Shown here: positions 35,250 to 46,471 of the stretch, piece by piece
Numbering within the stretch: the stretch's first letter is position 1
Layout of the letters: every line of letters begins with the position of its first letter
Origin: Homalodisca vitripennis
Taxonomy: Eukaryota > Arthropoda > Insecta > Hemiptera > Cicadellidae
Length of the DNA stretch: 64,000 bases
Assembly (NCBI RefSeq): GCF_021130785.1
Contig: NW_025777473.1
Location: 27,547-91,546, forward strand
Direction of reading: 5' to 3'
Made by a program: the position numbers and the translations under genes
Notes under the pieces: model-generated
Databases searched by the model: none
Seen by the model: the letters and a program-made list of their open reading frames with translations, nothing else
What the model was told of the DNA's origin: nothing

Positions 35250-37013
35250 ATGCCCTCGTGTTAAAAGTAGTTATGCTAAACCCCGTAAAGGAGTTGGTGG
35301 TAGGAAAAGAAAACCAGCCAGTCCCTAACCCTAATGAGATGTCAAAAGATGAGTCTACCCCTAGGCCTGAAATGTCAAACACAATCTCAGTCAAGCTCTT
35401 CAAAGAAAATAAACATAGATAAGTAATGAGATGTTTAATTGTGATGAAAACTATGACAATGGAAATTATTAACATGCAAATTTTATCAGATCAACTTTTT
35501 TAGTTCATCACTTTGTAAAAATTGCAAGAAAAGTGGTTTACAAGTGCGTGCTGCTCAAACATTTTGGCCTGGCTTTTGAGATGGAGATTTATTGTTGCCA
35601 TTGTAAATATGTACATAAATTTAATAGTTCTAGGAATATTAATTTAGAAAAAAAGACTCTATTTGATGTAAATATTAGACTAGTGTATGGACTGAGGTCT
35701 ATCGGGAAAGGTGTATGGCTGCAGGCAAAATGTTTATGTGGCGTAATGAATCTTCCGCAACCTCCAACAAAACCGTTTCGATATAATAAATTTTTAAAAG
35801 ACAAGGCTAAACAGGTAATGGATGAATCCATGAAAAACTGCTGTGGATGAGGCTGTTGAGGAAAATAAAAACCTTAGGTAAGAACGAAACGCGACTTAAA
35901 AGTAGGTATTGATGGCACTTGGCAACGGGCGTGGCTTTAGCTCTCTAAACGGAATTGTTACTTGTACAAGTGTTGACACAGGAAAAGTTATGGACATAGA
36001 AGTGTTATCTAAATTTTTGTAATTGTTTGGACAAAACAACAACATGAGGCTATTTGTTCGGCAAATTATCAAGGCTCGAGCGGAGGTATGGAAGTCAGCT
36101 GGAGCCTTAGCTATTTTTCACCGATCAGTAAATAAGTATAATGTTAGGTACTTAGAGTATTTAGGTTGATGGAGATACAAATAGTTTCAAAACTATTGCA
36201 GACAGTAAACCTTTATGGTGAAGTGGAAATACAGAAACTGGAGTGTATAGGGCCATATTCAAAAGAAAATGGGGTCTAGGCTAAGGAAACTAAAAAGAGA
36301 ACTCAAAAAGGCGTAACACTTTCTGATGGGCGGCAAACTAGGTGGAAAGAATAGACTAACAGATGGCATAATTGATCAATTGCAAACCTATTATGGAAAT
36401 GCTATTAGGAAAAATACTGATAACCTACAGAACATGAAGGCAGCGGTTTGGGCCATATATTTTTCATAAACTTTCGACGGACGACAATCCTCAGCATGGC
36501 CTTTGCCCGTCAGGAGAAAATACATGGTGTAAATACAACAAGGCAAAGCACACTAAAGAGCCATAATTCTCATAAGAACAGCATTCCTTCAGCTATAATG
36601 TTAGCCTTGAAAACCAATCTTTCAGGCTTTAGCAAATCCTGACCTTCTTCGAAAATGTTTACACGGTAAGACGCAGAATGTCAATGAAAGCATCAATAAT
36701 GTCATCTGGTCTAGAGTGCCAAAAAAAGATTTTGTGACATTGAACACACTTGAGTTTGGTGCTTATGATGCTATTTCTACTTTTAATGATGGCAACATAG
36801 CAAAATGCAAAAATGCTTAGAGCAGTAGGCATTGAACCTTGCAAGGAGGACAATTGACGCAATGAAAAGTTTTGACTACGAGCGAGTGCGACGAGCAAAT
36901 TGTGCGATAAGTGACTTTCAAAGACAAGCAAGGAGACAAACCAGGAATTTAAAAAGAAAGGGATTGAGGAGGATTTTGAAGAGGAGCCTGCATATGATCC
37001 AGGAATGCACTAA
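35250..37013 (+). pseudogene. MULE transposase, multiply frameshifted
   Basis: About 588 codons in length. The start is placed at ATG 35250 (MP, then after a one-base shift RVKSSYAKPRKGVGGRKRKP, a nuclear-localisation-like basic head). Then: a CCHC/K region (HCKYVHKF), RLVYGLRSIGKG and MNLPQPPTKPF (35600-35850); a catalytic-core stretch with DGTWQR, GRGFSSLNGIVT and SVDTGKVMDIEVLSKF (35900-36020); SAGALAIFHRS and NVRYLEYLG followed by DGDTNSFKTIAD (36090-36220); KLECIG, QKKMGSRLRKLKRELKK, GGKNRLTD and MKAAVWAIYF (36230-36470); HGLCPSGENTWCKYNKAKH (36495-36555); LHGKTQNVNES, WSRVPKKDF and EFGAYDAIS (36650-36790); and an acidic tail ending at TAA 37011-37013. At least six frameshifts plus stops make it non-functional. 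The D residues of DGTW and DGD are candidate DDE aspartates. Confidence 0.9.
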
Positions 37014-37454
37014 TGCTACGGTAAATAAATTGCATGTTTTTTTCTATAATTTTTGTTTATTGTTTTACTCTATTTGTGGCTGGGTATAAGTTCTATTTCA
37101 TAATTTTCTCTGTTATTTCTCTTATAAATGTATTCTAAACTCAAAAATGTTTGAAATAATATAGCCTAATTAATTTTTTTTTTGTATTATCTTTCACTCC
37201 GTTATGACTAATAGGGCCTAACCCGCATCGCGTTACTTTTGATATACAAATTTTCCAATATAGATAATTCTAAATATTAAAAGCATATATAGCCTATTCT
37301 ATTAATATAAAGATCACATTTAATTATAAAAACCAATTACATATCATATATAGGTAAAAATATTATATAACATAGCTAAATAGGTCATTATATTCGTTTT
37401 TTGCGATTTCCCGCAAATTTACTTTTTTACAGTTTTTGCACACAAAGGTACACG

Positions 37455-37736
37455 TTTCTCAGAAACTACTTGGACAATCAACTTGAAACTTTTACACACA
37501 TTTATATAGGTATTTTGGCACCTACTGAGTTTTTTTGAGATGCCTCCTATTATAATTAGGTACCTAAAAAAATATTCTAAATTCCAAGTTTGATATTTTC
37601 AATATGGGTTTGAAAAAAAATCATAAAAAATTTATTTTTTAAGATACAAGCACCAAAAAAACTCAGTAGTTGCTTAAATACCTATATATGTTGTATAAAA
37701 AAATTTAGGTTTGATTGGTCCATTAGTTTCTGAGAT
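37455..37736. repeat. Long subterminal inverted repeat in the MULE (about 82-bp arms)
   Basis: Arm 1 (37455-37536) runs from TTTCTCAGAAACTACTTGG to CACCTACTGAGTTTTTTT. Arm 2 (37655-37736) is its imperfect reverse complement, from AAAAAAACTCAGTAGTTG to CCATTAGTTTCTGAGAT. About 118 bp separate the arms. The pair could fold into a long hairpin close to the right end of the transposon. Confidence 0.85.
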
Positions 37737-37767
37737 AATGGTAACCTATGTTAACATTACAAAGATA

Positions 37768-37784
37768 GGGGTTACCGCCTCCCC
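37768..37784 (-). repeat. MULE right terminal inverted repeat
   Basis: GGGGTTACCGCCTCCCC, the reverse complement of the left end with one extra base; followed by TTAACTTAAAC. Confidence 0.88.
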
Positions 37785-40779
37785 TTAACTTAAACTTGTA
37801 ATTTATCTCTTTAAGAAATATAGATAACTATGTATATCCCTACCAATGCTAAATGTTAATTGGGATCGAGAACATCATATTGTTGTTATGTATTATTGAG
37901 TTTAATCGAACATGATTTCAATCAGTACAATGTCATTAAGTTAATTTTGTCACTAATGGTTTCATTGCAGTTGTACTGTCTAATATTCCATGAAAGTTAA
38001 ATTGAGTAAATTAAATTTTTCTTGAGGAAATTGAGAAAAGGTCTTTATATATAAACATTATGTTTTTCCCATAACTCTCTATCATATAAACGATGTAAGA
38101 AGTGTATATACTTATATTCAGGTAGTTTTTCATTTGGTATGATAAATAAAATACTTTTACACACTCGCAGTTAGTTGAAGAATATTTTTTTATATATTTA
38201 GTATAAAAAACAGGTTTCCTTAAAGAACCGTTACTAGAACAAAGATTACAACTATTTTAATGACCTGTTATTTCACTTTGTAAATATTTAGCCTACTTGA
38301 ATTTATGACATGGGTTTTCGAGTGAAATTAATATTGTGTGGGTTTAAGTCCAAAATACACAAGGGTATACTTCCCACTTTATTTAACCCGCATGTGTCAG
38401 CAAATCTAAATATCCCCTGACTGCTTTTCAAACACCAGATAATTACTAATCTACCATAAATGTAATAATTTTGTCGATTTCCATACTCAACGCGTAATTT
38501 ACACAATAACACCTTTTGCTGTTTTAAATAAACTAGTTAGTTAATTTATTGGCGGCTGGTGCTTTTTTTAACTTGCATAATCACAGTAGGTAAATTACCT
38601 TTGAATTATTGTATCTAGACCCTACCGATAATTTCATAGTACCGATAATAAACTTTTTCCATATCAGTATGAATAACATTATGAAAGGAACGTGAATAGA
38701 ATATAAAAATGAAATAATGAAATAATGAGTTTATTCCTCCACAAAAATACAGTTCGACAAAAATCTACATTCTAGGAATATACACTGCCACTTGATCCAG
38801 TAGTGTGGCAGCGCAATAATAGAAAATAATGTTTATTAGCGAGAGTCCAAACTCTTCTTTATAGTCTGCTCACTCCGTGCCGCCTGCTAATCACTGTACT
38901 TAATCTTATCAATACAAATTGCCTTATTTTGACTAATGTACTTTCGATTGATTAGATATTAAAACTTAGTCGTGTTTACTATATTAAGGAAACAAAAATT
39001 TTTAACAGCGACAAATATAGAAATAAATATAATACACATATACAAATAAATAATATAATAATGAGGTAATAAATAAATACACATACTATTTACAGTTTAA
39101 CAAAATAAATATAACGACGAGAACCCAATAAAAAATGCAGAAGATGTATTTAGATTGATTTTCCAACACAGATTTTAAATCCGTATTCGGTAAAAACCCC
39201 AATATAGAGGTAGTAAGTGATGTACTGGAGTACTGCGTGGTACAGAAGCTTCACTTTCACTATCCTACAGTGGAACTATAAAATGTAAGAATACATAGTT
39301 TTATACTACGGTGAAAATGTTCGTAACGGTCTTTCTATGAATTTAAGAAGTATTACCATTAATACGATTTTCATGGATAAGCTGTAAATGATTTACAGTA
39401 GGCATTAGACTGTATTACCAATGGCTAAGCTTTAGCGAAGCTTACTACTTGAGAGACTGAAAATATCTCGTTTCAATTTTTCTTTATTTTCCTATTGTTT
39501 GAGTAATGTGCTATCTGAGTAGAACTCACGTCCATAGTTTAAATACGCTGCTAAAGTCCTTGCATCATTAGAGGAGTTTATTTGTGTTTGTATAACACAA
39601 GGATTACATCTTTAATCGATAAGGTCACTGACAATATTGTATTAAAACAAGAGTGTTTAGAAGTTCACGGACGCGCCGAATAGTCCAACACTAAAATATA
39701 GTTATAGATCCTAGAGTATAATAGATTAGCACTGACAATATTACACTAAACAATAGTGTTCGCGCGCCAATTATGATGCACTAAAATATGTGTTTCTACT
39801 AACACTTTTTATTGTAATGTACGATCTTAATCTTGGTTACTCAAATAATACGTACATGATATTTTCTACTCCTGTTTCAAAAATTTTATAGTTAGGAATT
39901 TAAGAAATACTGGAACATTTTCCCTAAACAGCTTAAAGTTTGAAAAAAATTATGATAATAGTTCTACTTTACAACATAATTTTAACATAAATTAAACAGC
40001 TGTTTATACTTTTAAATCTGCTTCAGTGTTTTCAGTTTGTCTAAGAGGATGAAACATTTGTTACATTTTAATTTTGTAACTTATAAAGTAATTTTGTATT
40101 ATCAGTAGTGGAATGGAGATAACAAAGACGAAATTACCCTATACATTTTATTTGCGCTCATGAAGAATATAAAACATCTATTGCAATTACTTTGTTTAAA
40201 TTAGTTTTTAATAATATAAAACAGTGTTATGAAACCCGCCTCTATAAAAAAATATGAATCTTTGCAGATAAGGTACTCAAAACTAAATGACTTCTTTTAC
40301 ATAGTGATATAGCATTGTATGATGCTTAAAAGGAATACAAGCGGAACGAACACTTACATGGCTGAACGAGCCATTCATTGCCAGACCTGAAGGTCAGAAA
40401 TAGTAAATACATGTTATAACGCAAAACCTTTTATCTATGATTATTTTTAACATTGCATACACGTAGTTAGGATTTCTATAATTATTGGGAGTAGATGTTC
40501 CTTTACCTTAGTAAGCTTTTGGTTCTATGTATGTTTGTATACAAGATGAAACATAAAATTTGGGCTGGCTACGTATTTTCACATTCAAGTTCAATTTTGT
40601 TTTCTTTAACTTTAGTAGTTTTTAAAATAATAATTTAAAAACTCAAAATTACGGCTAGTGTCTAAACGAAGTGGAAATTGGGAAAAACAGTTATTGCTCA
40701 TTTTTTGGTTTGATATCATAAAATAAAATATGAAAGTGCATAGCTAGTCCAAACATTTTGTTATACCCTGAGCCGTGCA
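37785..40779. other. AT-rich intergenic stretch, nothing recognised
   Basis: Short chance open frames only. 38840-38900 and 39660-39770 have slightly GC-richer words (CTCCGTGCCGCC, CGGACGCGCCG, TTCGCGCGCC) but no structure. Confidence 0.55.
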
Positions 40780-40930
40780 GCCTAAATGATATTATAAATG
40801 TAAAAGTGAGTTTGTATGTTACAACTTCACGCGTAAACTATTCAACCGACTGTTAAATTTTATATGTACATTTTTAAGGTTTCTGGTTAACGTGTACGCC
40901 TATTCTTACTTCACAAATCCCACAGAGAAC
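40780..40930 (+). repeat. Fragment of a dispersed arthropod repeat
   Basis: The phrase order GATATTATAAATGTAAAAG, TGAGTTTGTATGTTAC, TTCACGCGTAAACTATTCAA, CCGAC resembles a short non-coding repeat common in insect genomes (a 'TATTATAAATGCGAAAGT..TTTGT..CACGCG.AAACTAC..AACCGA' pattern). This is pattern memory; the class is unknown to me and the copy is diverged. Confidence 0.45.
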
Positions 40931-42601
40931 GCCAGTAATTGTCACTTAAATTATGACAAATCCAATTTTGGTCTGAACATTTGCAATATAGCAAACAAAT
41001 ATTATAATTTAAAAATGATAAATTAAATGTAATCATTGCTCTATTTCAACATAGTTATATGACAGTACAACTAATAACTAATTAGTAAAACCAGTGTTAG
41101 TTAATGACTGAATAAGCTTGATAATAACATCACTTCAGATATACCTTTTTTGCATTCGTTATTTAGAATAGAGTAGGAAAATATTCAGGTAATTAAATTA
41201 AAACTTTTATGAAAGTATACGTTTAACTGTATGTTTTGGCGAGTGTTAAGTCGAAATTAGTCAGTATTGTAATAAAATACAAATTTATTATCTAAACTTT
41301 AACTATAATTTTAAAGCCTGTTATAAAGACAGACGTAGGCTTCCCTGGCCTGGGTGACCATATTTAACCTATATTTAGATAGCACCAAATATAATAAATA
41401 AGACAGGTGCTTACACTTTTTAAGGACTTCTAAGAGATTATTTTGTATAATAGGACTTTATACAATACATGTAAACTGTTTTGTCTTTTTATTCTTACTG
41501 TGATGTGTTCAATTGTACAATAACTTCAACGAATAAGGCATTATTATTATTGAGATATTAGATGACGTGCTAGGGAGATACACAGGCATATGTAGGTACA
41601 TACAGAAGGTAACACATAAAGTAAGTAGAAACAAAATGAGAACTCTGTCACGTTTCGATATCCCAAGGCACTTACACACGCGTATCCCCCAGTACCACAG
41701 TGGTCTGGCGTGTTTATTATATTCATACGAGATAAACATGGTACAAACATACTTCACTAAGTGAGTTCAAGTTGTAAGGTTTATATTTAAAATCTTTCGT
41801 ATTTAAATCATCTAATGTTTCCTGTTACTATAATTAGTATACTACTCATTAATCAAGTTATTATGTAGACAGTAAAGTTGGCAGTAAAGTTGGATTTTCC
41901 GTACATTTACCACTGTTTAATAATATTAAATATCTAAATTCTGAGATCTACTACAGATAGTCCAGATCCAGTTCTTTAGGTAAATAACTAATCTAACAAG
42001 TAACTACTGTCTTGCTGTAATCACATCATACCAGTGTGTTGTGACATGAAAAAGTCACGAATCACAATCAACATGTTGTATGTCGACTGCACATATTCTA
42101 AAACATGTTTAATAAAAGTATAAACAACACTAGTTATTAAAACTCAAGTATATAATACAGATCACAATAGTCTGCACTCACCGACCTACCACCTAAAATT
42201 GACCATAGACCAACGTTAAATAACTTTTGATCCGGCAGAATCAAGATGGCAGTAAAATTATATCTCATATAATTAAAAGGTTATGGAGACTGTAAGGACA
42301 CCTTGGGAGAATTTTCTGCTACAATTAAATCACACACATTCTAAAAACAATAATGTCTAAAAGTGAATTATAACTAAAAACAATGTACCTGGTGGAATCT
42401 AATTACAGTTTTAAAACTCAACAACTATTCCCGTATTCATTGTAAAACATTTTGAGATTTACATCCATAGTTGATTACCAGCAGCGCTACAGTAGGGTTG
42501 AGGTGGCACAGCAGCTGATTATTTGGTCTATAATAATGGTCAACATATTTAAAGGCGTCCAGGATCGGGCTCCCGCCTTTTAGACAAGATATGTGCACTA
42601 A
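40931..42601. other. AT-rich intergenic stretch, nothing recognised
   Basis: The three overlapping frames at 41509-41764 on both strands are mutual shadows with no motif. Confidence 0.55.
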
Positions 42602-42628
42602 ATATATATATATATATATATATATATT
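42602..42628. repeat. (AT)n microsatellite
   Basis: About 27 bp of AT dinucleotides. Confidence 0.95.
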
Positions 42629-42829
42629 AAATATTTTTACTTGCTAATCAATTATATAGTCTGCCTATCTCAAATTTGGAAGTTGAATTTTTTAGTACAG
42701 ACCACTAGTCGTAAAATTCGATAACCACATTACTTTGGCTAAAGTAGAAACTAAGTAGTCGGTTAAGCAGAAGAATAGGAAAAATAGCTACCCAAAATAA
42801 TATAGAAATACGCAGAAAAAATTTTGATT

Positions 42830-43740
42830 AAAAAAATATATCCTACCGCCAATCCAATCCAAGATCGTGTGTTCCTACGGAGACATGTTTTGGCCTTCAT
42901 CGTCGCACCTTAGATGCTGTGGTGATTGATGAAATTGTTATAATATTAAAATTACACAACATACATATAAATAAATAAACAATAATTACTTGCACATTTA
43001 CACAAAACACGATCTCGCAGATGTTTCATGCAGCTCCTGTTGCTGGTTCTGCCCGGCGTGCTGGTTATGATTGTAGCTAACAGCTGTTCAGAGTAGAAGG
43101 CGATATTATATTTTTAATGTAATTTTCAATTTAACAGGTTAGTTCTACCGTCACTCTTAAGAATTCCATGAAATTTATACTCTTCCAATTTTGATAATAA
43201 ACTACTCTTATTACAACTTGTATTACTTCCAGGCCATTTTCTATCTCATTCACGTTGCTATTTATATCCTGTAGATGTTGGGGAGAAATATACCTTTGTT
43301 TATTTAACTTTACATTGTGACGGGGTTCCTGGTATCTTTGTGTGAATGAGTGAATGAGTGATTTTTCCATGTAATTATAGGGGCAGTCATTGTAATGATT
43401 TCATATAATCCAGCCTCTTCTAATATGTCACAAACATGGTTAGTGTTTTTCAATATGTTGTTTAGTATATTAGTTGTTTTAAAGATTAATTATGTCATGT
43501 TTCTTTAATTCATTAGCAAGAGTATATTGTAGAGAGTGGTTATTCGATGGATACATAGTTTTTCTCCTTAGACATATTCGCATAAATGTTGTTATGTTTG
43601 TGTATTTTTACGATGAATTTATCAACCACGTTTAGATGAATACGTTGGATTTTGCAATATATTTTATTGTATTTAGTTCCTTGGTATAGTTTTCTAATCA
43701 TAACCGAAGATTTACTAATCTGTTTATCATTTTTTCTGAG
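42830..43740 (-). mobile_element. Penelope-like element (PLE), 3' portion with GIY-YIG remnant
   Basis: On the minus strand, with a few frameshifts, I read in order: MINRLVNLRL..LENYTKEL and NTIKYIAKSN (about 43640-43730); NVVDKFIVKIHKHN and SKEKNYVSI (43540-43630); LANELKKHD (about 43500); FKTTNILNNILKNTNHVCD (43425-43480); the GIY-YIG region GLYEI...NDCPYNYMEKS...SFTQRYQEPRHNVKLNKQ (about 43300-43420); the SNVNEIENGLEVIQ block, KSSLLSKLEEYKFHGIL and LLN.KLH.KYNIAFYSE. This order (post-RT connector, GIY-YIG nuclease, 'LEE.....', 'LLN.KL..K') is the usual C-terminal half of PLE proteins. GIY reads GLY and YIG reads YME, so the nuclease is degenerate. The RT palm is absent. 3' sequence continues to about 42830 (CATGTCTCCGTAGGAAC region). 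Confidence 0.75.
43131..43420 (-). pseudogene. GIY-YIG endonuclease domain and tail of the PLE
   Basis: The longest unbroken piece (43131-43370) contains SFTQRYQEPRHNV, NKQRYISPQHLQDIN and NEIENGLEVIQ. In PLEs this region forms the second half of the GIY-YIG nuclease, with the R-x-x-E/H helix and a following 'H' segment. The GIY strand (GLYEI) and the CP-x-Y segment sit just upstream in other frames. The domain normally nicks target DNA to prime reverse transcription; here frameshifts and altered signature residues imply loss of function. Confidence 0.72.
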
Positions 43741-43766
43741 GTTTGGTATTGATTTTTTGTTTTTTT

Positions 43767-44945
43767 AAAAGGACACGCAACATCTAGATAGTAATTGAAA
43801 GCATTACTAAATGCCCGATACATGTCATTGACGTTTTGAAAGTTATTTAAAAAGTTCCAAGATTCATTTTTTTAAAGTTTGTTTAGATGGCAAATGTTTT
43901 GAAAATTACAAACTCGTGAAAATTTTTGAGTTTGTAGTTTGCATCCATGAACCACTATCTCCTGCGCAAAATGGTCAGAGACCGCCGTATTCAAAACAGA
44001 GACTGTGGTGTCAGAAATGTTGGTAACGACGTTGTCGATGGCAGTACTTGACGTCGCGGTCACTCGTGTCGGTGTATTCACGGACCAACTTAAGTTAAAA
44101 GATCTTAGAACATCGCGAAGCCGCTGGGTAAGGGGGTTGGTGTGGTCCATTACATTGATATTAAGATCACCAAATAATACGAAATTCATTGAATTTTGAG
44201 AAAGACGATTTAAGAGATGCTCAAACTTTTCAAAAAAAGAATGTTCACAGCCATTTTGGAGACCTGTAAAGTCCAATAACCGTTAATTTACCAAAAGAGT
44301 TTGACGAGACTTTGATACCTACGGCCTCAAAATCCAAGTCCAAACTGTTGTCAATTTTAAAAGAATCGATTTTTGACGATTTTTTCACAAAAATTGCCAC
44401 ACCACCCCCTTTAAAATGATTTCTACAAAAATAGTTTGCCAATTCGAAATTTTGAATTTTGAAGATATCGATTGATTCGGGCTTGAAACCATGCTCCGAG
44501 ACAACCAGCACATCAGGTTTAAGCTCTTCACACAAAAGCGCCAATTCGTAAACCTTGTTAGTCGCAACTTGAGCGTTCTGGTGAATTACTTTAAGCTTGT
44601 GAATTGAAATTTTTGAATTTTGAATGTTGAGATTAGAAATATGAGCATTTTTTGATGTTGGATCCGAGGTCCTCCCTAGGTTGGTTCCGCACTGGTCAGC
44701 ACTGTCAAGTTTTTTGAGACAGGAGAGCGTCCATAGAGACCATCACTAGGTAGTCCTCTCACGGTGTCCGCGTATGAGAGGCGCTGGAGATTCGGAGATG
44801 GCTGTAGGGTCACCCAGTCGAATCTCCAACAACCTCAGTAGGCACTGGCTCGAGCGGAGAAGATGCGATGGCCGCCGGAGCGCTCTCGAGGGACGTTTGA
44901 CGGCGTCTCTGGACTCGAAGAAGCGAGAGCTCTGACAATCATCCA
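43767..44945 (-). mobile_element. LINE 5' portion (ORF1 end + endonuclease), lacking RT
   Basis: The element begins near 44945, where strongly AT-rich DNA gives way to a GC-rich segment. That segment (44680-44940) reads in one frame as a Ser/Pro/Glu-rich stretch (SSPLEPVPTEVVGDSTG) with stops, probably the end of ORF1 or a 5' leader. The endonuclease follows (43872-44590). After it come SWNFLNNFQNVNDMYRAFSN and FNYYLDVACPF, the usual linker between endonuclease and RT, which stops abruptly at about 43767. No RT follows; the next recognisable sequence is PLE. Confidence 0.8.
43872..44590 (-). pseudogene. LINE apurinic-endonuclease domain, one frameshift
   Basis: The APE-type nuclease cuts target DNA for LINE insertion. 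Motifs in order: VIHQNAQVATNK (start strand with N), DVLVVSEHGF (catalytic E), FKGGGVAIFVKK, LTVIGLYRSP, then after a frameshift near 44270 NFVLFGDLNINV, NTPTRVTATSSTAIDNVV, and VSDHFAQEI (catalytic SDH intact). All key nuclease residues are present, so apart from the frameshift the domain is well kept and younger-looking than the LINE at 24-27 kb. Upstream, NLNIQNSKISIHKLK belongs to the same protein. Confidence 0.88.
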
Positions 44946-45151
44946 ATATATATTGTTCTTCAAATAATATAGTCATTTAAATATATTTGATTTGATTTTT
45001 TTATAATTTAGTAAATAATTATAATGACAATATTTCGTGATTATTATGACAAAATATAAATATCAAAATAGAAAGGATTTCTATTCCTTGCTTTATAAAT
45101 GTTCTTTTATATAAATTGTATACCCTACCGAGTTTATAGACATAGAGTTAA
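44946..45151. other. AT-rich spacer
   Basis: Nothing recognised. Confidence 0.6.
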
Positions 45152-45336
45152 TGCTTGGAGGTCAATGCTGTCTACCTGCCTAGGCCTCTGCTTACTCGTG
45201 CATAAGATACACGTGTACATAAAACCACTTGAGGCTATGGTCCTTAAAGCTTGAAGGTCAATGCTGTCTACCTGCCTAGGCTTTCTTACTCGTGCATAAG
45301 ATACACGTGTACATAAAACCACTTGAGACTAGATTG
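45152..45336 (+). repeat. ~96-bp tandem duplication, two copies
   Basis: GTCAATGCTGTCTACCTGCC occurs at 45161 and 45257, each followed by TAGGC, CTTACTCGTGCATAAGATAC, ACGTGTACATAAAACCACTT and GAG. The copies are nearly identical apart from a 4-5 bp indel. Confidence 0.95.
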
Positions 45337-45685
45337 AAAAAACTTGAGACTAACCATACAAAAAACTTAGAGCGTCTCCCATCAATCACATATTGTTTAG
45401 CGTTATACCGTTTCCAAAACTTTTAAAGTAATTCTGTGTGAAACAAAAGTTCAGCGTTTCGCAACGATTTAATTGCAAAAAATTTTCGCTCTTTTTATAC
45501 ATTTTTAGTGCTATATTATAGTTTATATGAGAATGCCACAAAGTTTTGATAAGATCACAGACACTTATCTCCAGGGAATATAAAAATGCTGGATTTATAA
45601 ATTTAGGATTTTGGAGATATTTACAATGGTAATTTAAGGTTTTATTTCTCAAGGCTATTTATTGAAGCGTTCTATAAGAAGCGTG

Positions 45686-45750
45686 GTGACATAATATATC
45701 TTCTGAACGTGTTTTGGACTATTTAACCGGGTAAACGTCATTACATATTC
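45686..45750 (+). repeat. Diverged direct repeat, copy 1
   Basis: GTGACATAATATATCTTCTG, AACGTG, then GGACTATTTAACCGGGT resembles 46472-46535 in the same order with scattered substitutions; the copies lie 786 bp apart. Confidence 0.6.
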
Positions 45751-46471
45751 AAAAGTTTTACTTTTTACCAACCTTAATAGAATACGCTTAACTGTAATAG
45801 TAGATTACACTTTGTTTTATATGAACTGTTAATTAAGTTGTGTGGGCCAAACAGGAAGAAGTTGTTATTTATGATATTAATATAAGTACATTCAATGTAA
45901 AGTGTGATAAGATTTGACTGAGACAGACTCCAGAAATCACAGGTCTGAGCATGAGTTTGACGAGTAATATATTTGTAACTCCCTCTGCGTATTCCATGAG
46001 CTGTCCATATACCTTGATCGTTACTCTACCTCTACTTTATACTTAGATCTTCTATTCATAGAACAAATTTATATCAAATTCTCATATTATACATTGTTAT
46101 TATCATAGATTTATTACTAGTTACGATAGATAGTCCAAACTATATGTAAAATAAAATGTATTTATAGTTCTTTTCATGCTTATATTATTTTATACACTAA
46201 TGTTTGAACACGAACGTAAATATCTCGTTCCAAATAGAGGAATATCAAAGTTTTTATATAATATTGTTACAGAACAAACTTTACAGTTTGATAATGTCTC
46301 TTTGACTTAATATTCAAATAGTTTATAAGAATTACTACTCTTTTGTATGATATAGTTGACTAACAACAGACAATGATATTGACAAAGAAAGAGTAAACGA
46401 GCTATTTCGTGTACAATGTTCGTAACAGCAAAGATTCTTTGTACAAAACCAATAACGTGCAATAAAGCATA

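Larger units (their letters stand above)
34822..37784 (+). mobile_element. Complete, inactivated Mutator-like (MULE) DNA transposon
   Basis: The element is about 2.96 kb. Ends: GGGGAGGCGGTACCCC at the left (34822) and GGGGTTACCGCCTCCCC at the right (ending 37784). These are inverted repeats with 12 identical bases followed by a one-base gap and CCCC. The flanking bases are TTAA on both sides. Inside is one plus-strand transposase gene (35250-37013), broken by frameshifts. Between its stop and the right end lies a long hairpin (37455-37736). The transposase resembles the animal Mutator-like transposase domain family (Pfam's 'Mutator-like transposase'), not plant MuDR. No FLYWCH finger, as reported for the Phantom group, is visible. 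Confidence 0.88.

Noticed and set aside
35110..35475. 121-codon minus-strand ORF
   Set aside because: Antisense shadow of the MULE transposase N-terminal region, which is clearly coded on the plus strand.
36659..36931. 90-codon minus-strand ORF
   Set aside because: Antisense to the MULE transposase C-terminal region.
42540..42585. Terminator-like hairpin (AAAGGCG ... CGCCTTTT)
   Set aside because: Rho-independent terminators are not relevant in a eukaryotic window, and no gene precedes it.
42830..42960. Possible hammerhead ribozyme, as carried by many Penelope-like elements
   Set aside because: I looked for a CTGATGA core with a following GAAA and stems; only a GATGA word near the CATGTCTCCG segment is present, and the required pairing is not visible.
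44746..44976. 76-codon Arg-rich ORF
   Set aside because: Lies in the GC-rich 5' part of the LINE; the neighbouring frame fits the expected ORF1-end composition better, so this is probably a shadow.
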